Shown one piece after another: positions 17,671-26,827 of a DNA stretch of 64,000 bases. The stretch's first letter is position 1, and every line of letters starts with the position of its first letter. The notes beneath the pieces were generated by a model. The model had not been told where the DNA came from. It worked only from the letters and a program-made list of their open reading frames with translations, and searched no databases. Source of the DNA: Desulfopila aestuarii DSM 18488 (GTDB taxonomy: Bacteria > Desulfobacterota > Desulfobulbia > Desulfobulbales > Desulfocapsaceae); the NCBI RefSeq assembly GCF_900143695.1, contig NZ_FRFE01000002.1, forward strand, positions 124,001 to 188,000, given 5' to 3'. The translations under genes were made by a program, and so were the position numbers.

Positions 17671-17703
17671 GGACCGGGAGGAATCAACCTGCACTCCCGG
17701 TCC
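17671..17703 (+). promoter_or_regulatory. Perfect 10-bp inverted repeat before metV
   Basis: GGACCGGGAG (17671-17680) and CTCCCGGTCC (17694-17703) are perfect complements with a 13-nt loop, ending about 5 nt before the metV SD (CGGAGGA). It may occlude or expose the ribosome site, act as an operator, or stabilise a processed metVF transcript. Confidence 0.55.
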
Positions 17704-17718
17704 GTTTCGGAGGATATT

Positions 17719-18402
17719 ATGATAGTTGCCAATAGAAAACCCTTTGCCGAGATCAAGGAAATGCTGCAAGGGTACCACAAGGTCTTGAACGTCGGCTGCG
17801 GAACCTGCGTCTCCGTCTGCCTTACCGGCGGAGAAAAAGAGGTGGCTGTTCTGAACATCGAGCTCGAGATGGCAAGGCGCCTCGACGATGATCCCATTGA
17901 CATTTATGCGCACACCATCGAACGGCAATGCGACCGCGAGTATCTTGCCGAACTGGACAGCCTCATCGAAAATGAAAAATTCGACGCCCTGCTCTCCATG
18001 GCCTGCGGTGTCGGTATCCAGTTTCTCGCAGAACGATACCCGCATATCCCAACCTTTCCGGCAGTGGATACCAGCGGACTCGCAGTCAATCAGGCCGTAG
18101 GCTGGTATGAAGAACGATGCCGTTCCTGCAGCCAGTGTGTTCTCGGCTTCACCGGCGGAATCTGCCCGATCACCATGTGCGCGAAAGGGTTGCTGAACGG
18201 TCCCTGCGGCGGAACCAATAAAGGGAGTTGTGAGATCAGCAACGAACAGCCATGTGCCTGGTTTCGGATCTATGATCGCCTTTCCGGGCAAAGTCGTCTC
18301 GATGCCATCAAGAAAATAAACGTCACCCGCGGCTGGAAGGATCAGGCTCCACGAAACCTGATTCAACCCGGATACAAGAAACCTGAAAAAATGGCGAAAT
18401 AA
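17719..18402 (+). CDS. metV: MetV: methylene-tetrahydrofolate reductase C-terminal/zinc-finger-like subunit
   Basis: A 227-residue protein. ATG at 17719 follows CGGAGGATATT; an upstream in-frame ATG (17665) lies within the inverted repeat region and lacks an SD. VGCGTCVSVCLTGGEKEV at about 25-42 and the C-terminal cluster CRSCSQCVLGFTGGICP, ITMCAKGLLNGPCGG are the signatures of the MTHFR_C (MetV) family. MetV is the iron-sulfur partner of MetF; in acetogens MetV is required for activity and links MetF to electron-transfer proteins. It sits directly upstream of metF, behind hdrA-mvhD-hdrCB, matching the gene content of the Moorella MetFV-HdrABC-MvhD complex. Confidence 0.93.
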   Translation: MIVANRKPFAEIKEMLQGYHKVLNVGCGTCVSVCLTGGEKEVAVLNIELEMARRLDDDPIDIYAHTIERQCDREYLAELDSLIENEKFDALLSMACGVGIQFLAERYPHIPTFPAVDTSGLAVNQAVGWYEERCRSCSQCVLGFTGGICPITMCAKGLLNGPCGGTNKGSCEISNEQPCAWFRIYDRLSGQSRLDAIKKINVTRGWKDQAPRNLIQPGYKKPEKMAK

Positions 18403-18461
18403 TGGGGTAAATAACCCAAGCATTTTTCCTCTTCCCCTTATCAAGAAACAGAGGATGACAT

Positions 18462-19406
18462 ATGAGCACAGAAACCAACTCCAAGTCCGAAAGTAACCTG
18501 GAAAAGGTCCTCAAATCAGGCCAGTTTGCCTTCACTGGTGAACTTGGACCTCCCCGAGGTACCGATGCCGAAGAGGTCAGAGAGAAGTCAAAGTTTTTGA
18601 AAGGACACGTCGATTCCGTCAATATTACCGACAATCAAACCGCCGTGGTGCGAATGTCCAGCTGGGCGGCGTCCCTTATTGCCATACAGGAAGGGCTCGA
18701 ACCCAATTATCAGATGGTATGCCGGGATAGAAATCGCCTGGCCATGCAGGCCGATATCCTCGGCGGCTCCGCCCTGGGGATCCGAAACATGCTCTGTCTT
18801 TCTGGAGATCATCAGCAGTTCGGCGACCATCCCGATGCCAAGGGCGTCTTTGATATCGATTCGATTCAGCTGATTGCCATGGTCAAACAGATGCGCGATG
18901 AAGGCAAGTTTTTGAGTGGCAACGATATCCATCAACCGCCCAAAATGTTTATCGGTGCAGCGAGCAACCCCTTCGCTGAGCCCTATGAGTGGCGTGTCCA
19001 CCGCCTGGCCAAGAAGATCGAGGCCGGCGCCGACTTCATCCAGACCCAGTGTATTTACAACATGGACAGGTTTCGTGAATTTATCCGGGTTGCCAATGAA
19101 GAAGGCCTCACCGAGCAAGTCTATATCCTGGCCGGGGTCACACCAATGAAGAGTGTGGGTATGGCACGGTATATGAAAACCAAGGTGCCGGGAATGGATG
19201 TCCCGGATGAAATCATCGATCGCTTAAAAGGTGTTGAAAAGAACAAGGTTGCCGATGAAGGCATAAAGATCGCCTGCGAGCAGATCGAGGAATTCAAGGA
19301 GATGAAAGGCGTCCATGGTGTTCACCTGATGGCCATCGAATGGGAACATAAAGTTCCCGAGATAGCCGAGCAAGCTAAGGTATTACCTCGTCCTGTCTTT
19401 GATTAG
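18462..19406 (+). CDS. metF: Methylenetetrahydrofolate reductase MetF
   Basis: A 314-residue TIM-barrel flavoprotein that interconverts methylene- and methyl-tetrahydrofolate in the methyl branch of the Wood-Ljungdahl pathway. FTGELGPPRGTDAEEVREK is the N-terminal strand with the conserved Glu. VNITDNQTAVVRMSSW, QMVCRDRNRLAMQADILG and MLCLSGDHQQFGDHPDAKG are diagnostic for the MetF partner of MetV. No C-terminal regulatory domain is present, as is usual for bacterial MetF. GAGGATGACAT gives an SD. It lies 59 nt after metV and is followed by a terminator, so it is the last gene of the operon. The electron donor is probably the upstream Hdr/Mvh complex and not NADH alone (inference from context). 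Confidence 0.96.
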   Translation: MSTETNSKSESNLEKVLKSGQFAFTGELGPPRGTDAEEVREKSKFLKGHVDSVNITDNQTAVVRMSSWAASLIAIQEGLEPNYQMVCRDRNRLAMQADILGGSALGIRNMLCLSGDHQQFGDHPDAKGVFDIDSIQLIAMVKQMRDEGKFLSGNDIHQPPKMFIGAASNPFAEPYEWRVHRLAKKIEAGADFIQTQCIYNMDRFREFIRVANEEGLTEQVYILAGVTPMKSVGMARYMKTKVPGMDVPDEIIDRLKGVEKNKVADEGIKIACEQIEEFKEMKGVHGVHLMAIEWEHKVPEIAEQAKVLPRPVFD

Positions 19407-19440
19407 GCCGAGCACCTATCACCACTCCCACCAGTATCAT

Positions 19441-19477
19441 AGGACCCGGCCAGATTATGAGCCGGGTCCTATCTTTT
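19441..19477 (+). terminator. Intrinsic terminator of the hdrA-metF operon
   Basis: AGGACCCGGC (19441-19450) pairs perfectly with GCCGGGTCCT (19461-19470) around a 10-nt loop, followed by ATCTTTT. Confidence 0.88.
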
Positions 19478-19567
19478 CAAGATATCCATCCATATAGTAC
19501 CCTGACACCGCCTCATGTGACACGACCCTAATCCCATAACATTGCTAGAATTACGTATCAGAACCAC

Positions 19568-20824
19568 ATGAAAAAAGTTGCAGGATGGATCATTGCCTCC
19601 ACTCTTATCTCGTATCTACTCAGTGTCTTTGTTTCCCCTCGCTTTCTGGCACTACCAACACTCCTCGCCTGGATGATACTGTTCCTGATGTGGACCGAAC
19701 TTGGCAAGAGTGGCCGCAACCAGGCGATAATACTATTAGTCCTTGGCGCGCTGGCGCTCCTGTTCTCATCAATTAACGGGGTTTTTCTCGGATTTTCAGA
19801 GGTGCTGGCAGTTAATGTTCCTTTGCTCGCCATGTTTGTGGCCGTATCATTTCTGACACTCACCAACTCCGGAAACGAGGATCAGGATCTCCCTCAAGGC
19901 AACCTCGCCGTCATCACCACAGCCTTTGGGACCAATATGCTCGGCGCTGTCATCAATCTCTCGATACTCTTTGTATTTGGAGACAGGATGAAAAAGAACG
20001 GTACGCTCAGCAGATCGCAAACGACTATTCTGGCCCGTTCTTTCTGCGCAGCCGCCTGGTGGTCACCCTTTTTTATTGCCACGGGTGTTGCACTCACCTA
20101 TGCCCCCGACATGCATTGGCAGCAAACCCTTCAACCTGGAATACTGATGTGTCTTCTTGCGATATGCTACTCAATTATTGAGGTGAATATTCGCAGGCAG
20201 AAAGAATTCAGGGGATATCCTCTCAAAGCGGAAAGTCTGATGGTACCCCTGTTGCTTGCCGCCACAGTGATTGTGGTTCACCACTTCTACCACGATCTGA
20301 AAATTCTCGTTCTCACCTGCCTTGTTGCCCCCATAGGTTCCCTCATTTTTATGAAAGGCAGGCCACGACTTTCAACCTTGCATGATTTTATCAATAATCG
20401 GATCTCTTCTGTGAGCAGCCAATTTGTGCTTTTTCTGGCAGCAGGAGTATTCTCTACCGGGCTCAAATCAATTACGTATGTCTACCCTGCCATTTTCAAC
20501 CTTGCGGGATTGAGCTTCACGCCTGTTCTCTTTGCTATTATTTCAGGTGGATTAATTATCATAGGTATCATCGGCGTTCACCCGGTTGTCAGTATCGCAA
20601 TCGTGAGCCCTCTGCTTCTGCCACTGAACCCCGACCACTCCCAGCTGGGCTTTCTCTTTCTCACCAGTTGGGCAATCTCAACAGGATGCAGTCCGCTGTC
20701 AGGCGTAGGCCTCGCTCTGACCAGCCGATACCACGTGTCACCTCGAGATATTTTAATGAACAACTGGCAATATGCGGTAGTAATGTGGGTTCTCGCCTGT
20801 GGGGTTAACAGTATCTTTTTCTAA
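19568..20824 (+). CDS. Polytopic membrane transporter, ion-transporter-superfamily-like
   Basis: A 418-residue integral membrane protein with about twelve hydrophobic segments. The re-entrant-like segment GIIGVHPVVSIAIVSPLLLP and the late GCSPLSGVGLAL resemble the paired helical hairpins of the ion transporter (IT) superfamily (DASS, CitM, DctM types), including the serine/asparagine-rich turns. There is no ATP-binding domain. The substrate (an organic anion is plausible) cannot be told. The ATG at 19568 lies 90 nt after the metF terminator, so it is a separate unit. The next gene, also a transporter, is 178 bases downstream. Confidence 0.65.
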   Translation: MKKVAGWIIASTLISYLLSVFVSPRFLALPTLLAWMILFLMWTELGKSGRNQAIILLVLGALALLFSSINGVFLGFSEVLAVNVPLLAMFVAVSFLTLTNSGNEDQDLPQGNLAVITTAFGTNMLGAVINLSILFVFGDRMKKNGTLSRSQTTILARSFCAAAWWSPFFIATGVALTYAPDMHWQQTLQPGILMCLLAICYSIIEVNIRRQKEFRGYPLKAESLMVPLLLAATVIVVHHFYHDLKILVLTCLVAPIGSLIFMKGRPRLSTLHDFINNRISSVSSQFVLFLAAGVFSTGLKSITYVYPAIFNLAGLSFTPVLFAIISGGLIIIGIIGVHPVVSIAIVSPLLLPLNPDHSQLGFLFLTSWAISTGCSPLSGVGLALTSRYHVSPRDILMNNWQYAVVMWVLACGVNSIFF

Positions 20825-21001
20825 TTGCCCCGAAAACTCATACTGACCATGGACCAAGGTCACATTCAGGCCATCTTCTGAAATAAGAGAATAGATGGGA
20901 AAATGTGTTTTTTCGGGTACACTCGATTGCCTGTTATCCATCGACTGGCGCCTTTTCGGGCAAAAAACGCCTCTTAAATATCCACCCGGCAAAGATGAGA
21001 C

Positions 21002-22273
21002 ATGGCAACAAAGACAGACGACTATTTTATCAGAAATGTTGCCGGGGTGGCATTCGTTGAGCTTTTCTGGGGCCTGGGATTTCCCATTGTTCTTGAGTCA
21101 ACTTTTCTTCAGCTGTTTCTGAAAAGTCTCGGTGCATCAAGCACTCTGGTCGGCTTCGTGCCCTCCCTCTTTATCTTTTGCATATCAACGTTTCCTCTTT
21201 TCTCGACGTATCTGAGCAGAAATTATCCGTTAAAAAGATCGCTCGTTGGCGCTCTGCACGGTTTTTCAGGGTTGGCTATTTTAGCTCTGGGCCTGCTTCT
21301 TCCGTGTATCAGTGAGGTGGACGATGTACTGATACTCTTTTTTTCGGCATACACAGTATTTTCGATCTTGATGGGATTGACTATTCCCATCTGGTTCAAC
21401 TATCTGACACGCATCTTTTCAGAGTCGAAAACCGTTCCGGGCCTGGGCTATATGATGCTTGCCCAGAATCTTGGCAAAATTATTTCCAGTTTTTTTATTC
21501 TGAAGATCGTCGATACTTACGCGTTCTCTCTCAAATCATCAGCCTGGGTGTTTATCGCCACGGGGCTGTTATTTATTCTCGGTTCTTTGTGCTTTTTGAT
21601 CACCGTAGAAATCACCGATTCCGCTCCTTCGGCACCTGACAAAACCTCATTTTTTCGTCACACCCGACAAACATTCCACGAGATTCTCACCAATCGCCGT
21701 TTCCTCATCTACCTCGCCGCCGATCTTGATTTCTATGTCATTATCACGGTCTTATCGTTTTACGCCAACTATGCCACCACCTATTTCGCAGTACCCACCG
21801 CAGTGGCAGCCGGTGCATTCGTCGCCTTTATCTATGCAGGGTCAATCACTGTCAATATCCTTCTCGGGACGATGAATCTCCTCGGGATAAAGCAAAAGCT
21901 CTTCCTTTCAAAAGGCATCACCCTTCTACTCCTCATACTTCTCACTTTGATCCCAAGCTATTTTACTTTTTTTATTATCAGTTTTCTTCTCGGCATAGGC
22001 AGGGCCATTCGCAATATGGTCTACCCGCCGTCTGTGAGGATATTTGCCAATAAAAGCGACAACACCGCCTATTTTGCCTTGGCCCCCATCCTCACTCTGC
22101 CGATCGGCTCAGGCTTTCCCCTTCTATTTGGCACGGTGCTTGATTCACTCTCATTCATGGGGGCCGATGCGTATCGTCTACTCTTTGGCTTCTCTGCACT
22201 GTTTATCCTGGCAACGTGCTACTTTGCCTTCAAAACCGATTATGAACGCGTGCCGGATACCGATAATATATAA
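21002..22273 (+). CDS. Major facilitator superfamily transporter
   Basis: A 423-residue protein with twelve predicted membrane segments and the MFS-like loop after TM2 (FPLFSTYLSRNYPLKRSLVGAL). GLGYMMLAQNLGKIISS and GIGRAIRNMVYPPSVRIF lie in the expected helices 4-5 and 10. The start at 21002 has AAAGATGAGAC upstream, a weak SD. Substrate unknown. The N-terminal YFIRNVAGVAFVELFWGLGF is like that of MFS proteins annotated as hypothetical in deltaproteobacteria. Confidence 0.8.
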   Translation: MATKTDDYFIRNVAGVAFVELFWGLGFPIVLESTFLQLFLKSLGASSTLVGFVPSLFIFCISTFPLFSTYLSRNYPLKRSLVGALHGFSGLAILALGLLLPCISEVDDVLILFFSAYTVFSILMGLTIPIWFNYLTRIFSESKTVPGLGYMMLAQNLGKIISSFFILKIVDTYAFSLKSSAWVFIATGLLFILGSLCFLITVEITDSAPSAPDKTSFFRHTRQTFHEILTNRRFLIYLAADLDFYVIITVLSFYANYATTYFAVPTAVAAGAFVAFIYAGSITVNILLGTMNLLGIKQKLFLSKGITLLLLILLTLIPSYFTFFIISFLLGIGRAIRNMVYPPSVRIFANKSDNTAYFALAPILTLPIGSGFPLLFGTVLDSLSFMGADAYRLLFGFSALFILATCYFAFKTDYERVPDTDNI

Positions 22274-22741
22274 TTTTTTCTGATTACCCCGAAAGCCCAG
22301 CCACATGAAGTGAGGGGTAAGGAGAGAAGAGTAAGGAGCGCCTGCATGAAATGATAGTGCTCGTTTTAACAATATGAAAGTAGGAGAAATTCTGTTGATT
22401 GATCACTTCCCAACATGTCACGCCTCACACCTCACACCTCTCACCTACCCTTATCAGGCTGAGAATGAGGGGTAATTACATAATTTATTACTATATCTGT
22501 GGCTATCTGCTCATACTGGCCACATCCATGCCAACCACCTCAATGAACCGGCCCTAATCCCCTCAGTTTCTGGTCATCCCGTTGTTTGCCACCTCCTCCC
22601 CAAGTCGTTGGTTGCCATTTCTGACGACCAACTGCAGTTTCTGGTTAGCGCTATGCTCATTCGTGACTATTTTCTGCCAAAGCAATTGATTCGACTTGTT
22701 CACATTTTTGCTAAAAATGTACAATACAAAGGAGAAGCACC
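22274..22741. other. Gene-free stretch before the quinone oxidoreductase gene
   Basis: About 470 bases with short degenerate direct repeats (GTAAGGAG twice near 22317-22336; CTCACACCTCACACCTCTCACC near 22425). No coding frame with SD was found in the first 300 bases. A short open frame at 22608-22946 overlaps the next gene in another phase and is not called. Confidence 0.35.
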
Positions 22742-23719
22742 ATGGCTTATGCTATACGCATCCACCAAACTGGCGGACCTGAAGTTCTTTCCTATGAAGA
22801 ATATGACCCAGGTGTTCCCGGTCCAGGAGAGGTACGAGTTGTTCACGAGGCGATCGGTCTCAATTTTATCGATGTCTATCACCGAACGGGTCTCTATCCG
22901 TTACCTGCCCTCCCTGCTGTTATCGGGCTTGAAGGAGCGGGAATAGTCGATTCGGTTGGAGATGGAGTGACCGAGGTCGTCAAGGGAGACCGGGTCGCCT
23001 ACGCTGGGGTTCCGCCAGGAGCATATAGCGAAATCCGCTGCATACCGGCACACCGGCTGGTCAAGCTTCCCGAAGCGATCTCAACCCGCGATGCGGCGGC
23101 AATGATGCTTCAGGGGATGACCGCTCGCTACCTGCTTCGCGGCTGCTATCAGGTCAAACCGGATAGTACCATCCTCATTCATGCAGCATCTGGTGGGGTC
23201 GGTTCCATCCTCTGTCAATGGGCCAGTAAAATCGGGGCCACAACCATCGGTACGGTAGGCAGCCCCGAAAAAGCAGAAATGGCTCAAAAGAACGGCTGCA
23301 TGCACACCATCCTCTACCGGGATGAGGATTTTGTTGCCAGAGTGAAAGAGATAACCAAGGGACAGGGTGTTGACGCGGTTTACGACTCGGTGGGACAGGA
23401 AACGTTTCTGCACTCTCTTGATTGCCTGCGGCCAATGGGAACCCTGGTGTCATTCGGCCAGTCTTCGGGGCCAATCAAACCGCTGGACATCAGCCTACTC
23501 GGGGCCAAAGGATCGCTTTTTCTAACCCGGCCGAGCCTCATGCATTATACAGCCAGGCGTGAAGATCTTCTTGCTCATGCTGCCGACCTGTTCGATGCGG
23601 TAACCTCCGGGGCAGTCAAAATGCATATCATGCAGGAATACAAGCTCAAAGATGCCGCGTTGGCGCATCGTGACCTCGAACAGCGAAAGACAACTGGCAG
23701 CACGATACTCCTGCCATAA
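22742..23719 (+). CDS. NADPH:quinone oxidoreductase, MDR superfamily (QOR type)
   Basis: A 325-residue zinc-free medium-chain reductase. The start MAYAIRIHQTGGPEVL and the segment GLNFIDVYHRTGLYPLP are textbook for QOR. The cofactor motif HAASGGVGSILCQWA gives the NADPH-binding Rossmann turn near residue 145-158. No catalytic zinc Cys/His set is visible. It reduces quinones or related conjugated carbonyls in the cytoplasm. AAGGAGAAGCACC before the ATG is a good SD. It appears monocistronic. Confidence 0.92.
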   Translation: MAYAIRIHQTGGPEVLSYEEYDPGVPGPGEVRVVHEAIGLNFIDVYHRTGLYPLPALPAVIGLEGAGIVDSVGDGVTEVVKGDRVAYAGVPPGAYSEIRCIPAHRLVKLPEAISTRDAAAMMLQGMTARYLLRGCYQVKPDSTILIHAASGGVGSILCQWASKIGATTIGTVGSPEKAEMAQKNGCMHTILYRDEDFVARVKEITKGQGVDAVYDSVGQETFLHSLDCLRPMGTLVSFGQSSGPIKPLDISLLGAKGSLFLTRPSLMHYTARREDLLAHAADLFDAVTSGAVKMHIMQEYKLKDAALAHRDLEQRKTTGSTILLP

Positions 23720-23849
23720 GCATTTACGAGAGCAGTAAAAGATTTAAAGAAACACCATAGAATGCAAACCGGCTTCGCGTTAGCCTGGCATACATCTGGT
23801 TGTACGTCAGCCAGGTATTCACACAAAAGATTTGAACAGGAGAGATGCG

Positions 23850-24167
23850 ATGTTTCTACTCAAGAAAACAGTCATTACCTGGTGTCTGATCAGTGGATTG
23901 ATGATGCTGCCGTATGGCTCTTTTGCTGCGACCGTTGATGGTAATCAGGCAAAAGAGAAAAACAGTCCGGAGGTTATGACCGTCGATATCATTCTCGTCC
24001 GCCCGCTTGGATTGGTGGCAACGCTATGTGGGTCGGTAATCTTCTTGGTATCCTCGCCCTTTTCAGCTATGGGTGGAAACACCCAGGAAGCCTGGGACGT
24101 ACTGGTCGCGGAACCCGCGGAATTCACCTTTAAACGGCCACTCGGCCATTTCGAAGATGAGAAATGA
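23850..24167 (+). CDS. Small exported membrane protein of a conserved hypothetical family
   Basis: A 105-residue protein. ATG at 23850 is chosen because AGGAGAG lies 7 nt upstream; an upstream in-frame TTG would place that SD inside the coding region. A signal peptide (KTVITWCLISGLMMLPYGSFA) is followed by one membrane segment (VATLCGSVIFLVSSPFSAMGG) and a C-terminal EPAEFTFKRPLGHF. I recall this FTFKRPLG-ending family as small inner-membrane proteins of unknown role in gamma- and deltaproteobacteria. No functional residue is recognisable. Confidence 0.7.
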   Translation: MFLLKKTVITWCLISGLMMLPYGSFAATVDGNQAKEKNSPEVMTVDIILVRPLGLVATLCGSVIFLVSSPFSAMGGNTQEAWDVLVAEPAEFTFKRPLGHFEDEK

Positions 24168-24227
24168 GATGACATTCTACCAGGCTGTCAACAAAGCTGT
24201 TTCGTAATTTTTTGGCCACGAGAAAGA

Positions 24228-24947
24228 ATGAGCTCCCTGTTACATGGCATTAAGGGCATACTTTTCGATTTTAACGGGACCCTGTTGCTTGACTCCCCCT
24301 TACACGAAGAAGCCTGGATCATCATGTCGGCAAAACTGAGGGAAACACCCTTTACCGCCGAGGAGTTCCGACTGACGGGTCATGGACGTACCAATAAAGC
24401 GATCATAACGGATTTGCTGGGCCGCGAACCTGACAAGGAAGAGCTTGGCAATATTGTTGAAGAAAAGGAATCGTACTATCGTAAAATGTGCCTTGAAAAC
24501 ACAGAAACCTTTCGTCTTGCACCGGGCGTGATCCCCTTTCTCGACTCATTGCAAGATGCAGGCTTCCCGATAACCATTGCCACCGGCTCGTATTCCGTCA
24601 ATGTTGATTTCTACTTTCAACACCTTCACCTGGCAAAGTGGTTCAACCGTTCGCAGGTTGTCTATGACGATGGCAGTTATCCGGGCAAGCCGGCTCCAGA
24701 TGTATTTCTTCTTGCCGCAGAAAAGTTGAACCTGGCCCCTGCAGATTGTCTCGTATTCGAAGACAGTTACATGGGCATCCGGGCTGCCTATCGTGCTGGT
24801 GCTGCAAAAATCGTCGCTGTTGAGCCATATCTTGATCAAACAAAAATGACAATTCCAACCCAAGATATTGTCTTTTGCCAGGGATTTTCAAATCCTCTGA
24901 TTGAATCACTCATTGCCATGATGGACACAAAGAGTCAGAGAATATGA
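24228..24947 (+). CDS. HAD-superfamily phosphatase, beta-phosphoglucomutase-like
   Basis: A 239-residue HAD protein with a cap between motifs I and II. Motif I is LFDFNGTLLLDSP (nucleophile Asp and Asn-Gly-Thr in place of DxDGT, so the acid/base Asp is Asn). Motif II is ITIATGS, motif III the Lys in YPGKPAPDVFLLAAE, motif IV VFEDSYMGIRAA. The loss of the second Asp suggests a transferase or phosphonatase-like reaction or reduced phosphatase activity, since DxN variants exist among HAD enzymes. It acts in the cytoplasm on a small phosphorylated substrate that is not identifiable. Confidence 0.85.
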   Translation: MSSLLHGIKGILFDFNGTLLLDSPLHEEAWIIMSAKLRETPFTAEEFRLTGHGRTNKAIITDLLGREPDKEELGNIVEEKESYYRKMCLENTETFRLAPGVIPFLDSLQDAGFPITIATGSYSVNVDFYFQHLHLAKWFNRSQVVYDDGSYPGKPAPDVFLLAAEKLNLAPADCLVFEDSYMGIRAAYRAGAAKIVAVEPYLDQTKMTIPTQDIVFCQGFSNPLIESLIAMMDTKSQRI

Positions 24948-25047
24948 CGTACGGAATTTCAGCGAAAAATTTATCCATTAAGTGTATTTTCAAATACTTG
25001 CGCCTTTTCGGTGTAGTAAATAGGCTGTTAGTTGCTCATTCTTATCG

Positions 25048-25488
25048 TTATTCAGGGTTGTCGAGTTTGTAACGTATCCGCAGAACGCCATCGTTAAGAT
25101 CTTGGGAGCTTATGTGACACACCCCTATTTCTGATGTATTGTCAACATGTTCGCCTATACATGGGCAGGAATCAAAGTCGCCGATGCGAACAATACGAAC
25201 CGTTTCGACTCCATCAGGCAGACGGGTGAGATTGAAATTCCGATCGGCTTCCTCCAGAGAGACTATCTCTTCAGTCACATCCAGATTCGCAGAAATAGCT
25301 TTATTGACTTCGGCCTCCACTTCCTTCACTTCGTTATCAGTCAGGAGCCTGTCGAAGCGATAATCACACTTGGATTTCTTCTTGTTCACATGAGCACTGA
25401 TGCAACGACCACAGTCAAATTTTCTTACCATTACCTGATTGAGTATGTGTTCTGCCGAATGCATCCGCGGGGCATAAGATTTTGCCAT
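25048..25488 (-). CDS. AlaX-like alanyl-tRNA editing domain protein
   Basis: A 146-residue protein with HSAEHIL (the HxxxH zinc motif of the AlaRS/ThrRS editing domain) near residue 10 and SCPCIGEHV (CxxxH) near residue 118, the full zinc site of the SAD domain. Family members hydrolyse mischarged Ser- or Gly-tRNA(Ala). The protein lacks the N-terminal beta-barrel of longer AlaX forms. ATG at 25488 gives a start 9 residues before the motif; an upstream GTG at 25533 would add 15 residues and cannot be excluded, as neither has a strong SD. It stands alone between plus-strand genes. Confidence 0.8.
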   Translation of the reverse strand: MAKSYAPRMHSAEHILNQVMVRKFDCGRCISAHVNKKKSKCDYRFDRLLTDNEVKEVEAEVNKAISANLDVTEEIVSLEEADRNFNLTRLPDGVETVRIVRIGDFDSCPCIGEHVDNTSEIGVCHISSQDLNDGVLRIRYKLDNPE

Positions 25489-25701
25489 GTCAACCTGTTG
25501 CTGGTTTTTGAGAGTTAAGCGGCCCCCCGTCACTCATGAAAATATGAGGAACGACCTTGTCAATTCCACATCGTCATGCTGGTAGCAAGCTTAATTGAAT
25601 TTGATCTGACAGGCACCTGTAAATTGGTTAATGTGAAGTCAAATCGAAACCGCTGCGACTCAAGCGTATGGATGGTTAATGAGCACGAGGGTGATAGATG
25701 A

Positions 25702-26526
25702 ATGGATGATGGTATGAACAACATTTACTTTTGCCAGGTGAGTGAAACAGTATCTTGCGGGGCCTGTTGTGGTTTGTATAATTTGCCAGATCTATCACGT
25801 GAAAAACTAGAGAATCTGTTGTCAAAGCGGACCAAAGACTTCACTTCGGTCCCCAGAACCGAAGACGGGATCTTTGAATTCCAAAGAAAGAACAAGGGGC
25901 CTCACAGGCTATCACGGCCGTTTGCCCAATTTCATCATTGCCCTTTCCTGGGGCTCATCGGTGAAAAGAAGAGCCGCCCTGGCTGCCTTCTCCACCCGGC
26001 TACGCCTGGTAACAATGGCGTAGATTATCGATCTCTGAGCTGGTACGGTGAGCAGGCATGTAGGACCTATTTTTGCCCTTCCACCAAGAAATTACCAACC
26101 ATTTACCAGTCGATACTTATCCGAACCATTGACGATTGGTATGTGTTTGGACTGATTGTGACAGAGCACGCCCTTTTGACCGCGTATTTCAAGGAAGTTG
26201 AATTGCGCCTTGGCAGACGCGTCACCGAAAGTGATTACACACAAAATACCGGGGCAAGAGATGCGTTCAGGGAATTTGCCGAACTCAAGTCCAACTGGCC
26301 TTATCGTCGAGATAACTCTCCGGCCCCCTGCAACTTCTTTTTTGAAAATGGCCTTTACCCTCGACCGGATGCCTTTCGGGCAACCCAGGAAATTCGACAT
26401 TCCTCATACGAAAAGATTTATATGGAGCTCGACTCCGGCTTTTCCTCCTCAAGGGAAATTGACGCGGCAGACCAGTTATTGGACAATCTTTTAGGAAAAA
26501 CCGTGCGTGCCATCGTGTCGCATTAA
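25702..26526 (+). CDS. Cys-rich hypothetical protein (YkgJ-like cluster motif)
   Basis: A 274-residue protein with an N-terminal SCGACCGLYNLP and further Cys in HHCPFLG, RPGCLLHP, EQACRTYFCP. The CxxCC plus CxxxxxxxC pattern is similar to the metal-binding YkgJ/CxxCxxCC family. The C-terminal half is helical and without recognised motif. I recall similar deltaproteobacterial proteins annotated only as hypothetical. The start could be ATG 25702 or the ATG four codons later. A metal- or Fe-S-binding role is inferred from the Cys pattern only. Confidence 0.65.
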   Translation: MDDGMNNIYFCQVSETVSCGACCGLYNLPDLSREKLENLLSKRTKDFTSVPRTEDGIFEFQRKNKGPHRLSRPFAQFHHCPFLGLIGEKKSRPGCLLHPATPGNNGVDYRSLSWYGEQACRTYFCPSTKKLPTIYQSILIRTIDDWYVFGLIVTEHALLTAYFKEVELRLGRRVTESDYTQNTGARDAFREFAELKSNWPYRRDNSPAPCNFFFENGLYPRPDAFRATQEIRHSSYEKIYMELDSGFSSSREIDAADQLLDNLLGKTVRAIVSH

Positions 26527-26827
26527 CGACAACTTACCTTCCGGTGGATATATTTGACAAAATTTTTACGATCAGGTGCGATGTATATGTGGCTTGCTGC
26601 AAAATCTATAGCAAAAGTCTTCTCATTTGTGCTTAGCAAGCTGACACTCCTTTGCCCTGTATGAAAGGATTGAAAGGGCTCCGACCGGTGTTTCCGCTAT
26701 GCTTCTCACACCCGTCGGAGCTCCATATATATCATTTTCAAAGTGTCAGATCACGTCTTTGCTGATTCAACGGAGGCGTCTGATAGGGGCCCAATCGCTT
26801 CGATACTGGCACCTGCCCCTATCCTCC
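26527..26827. other. Short gap between convergent genes with one inverted repeat
   Basis: About 300 bases between the ends of two convergent genes. GCTCCGAC (26678-26685) and GTCGGAGC (26714-26721) form an 8-bp stem with a 28-nt loop that could serve as terminator. No gene is visible. Confidence 0.45.
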
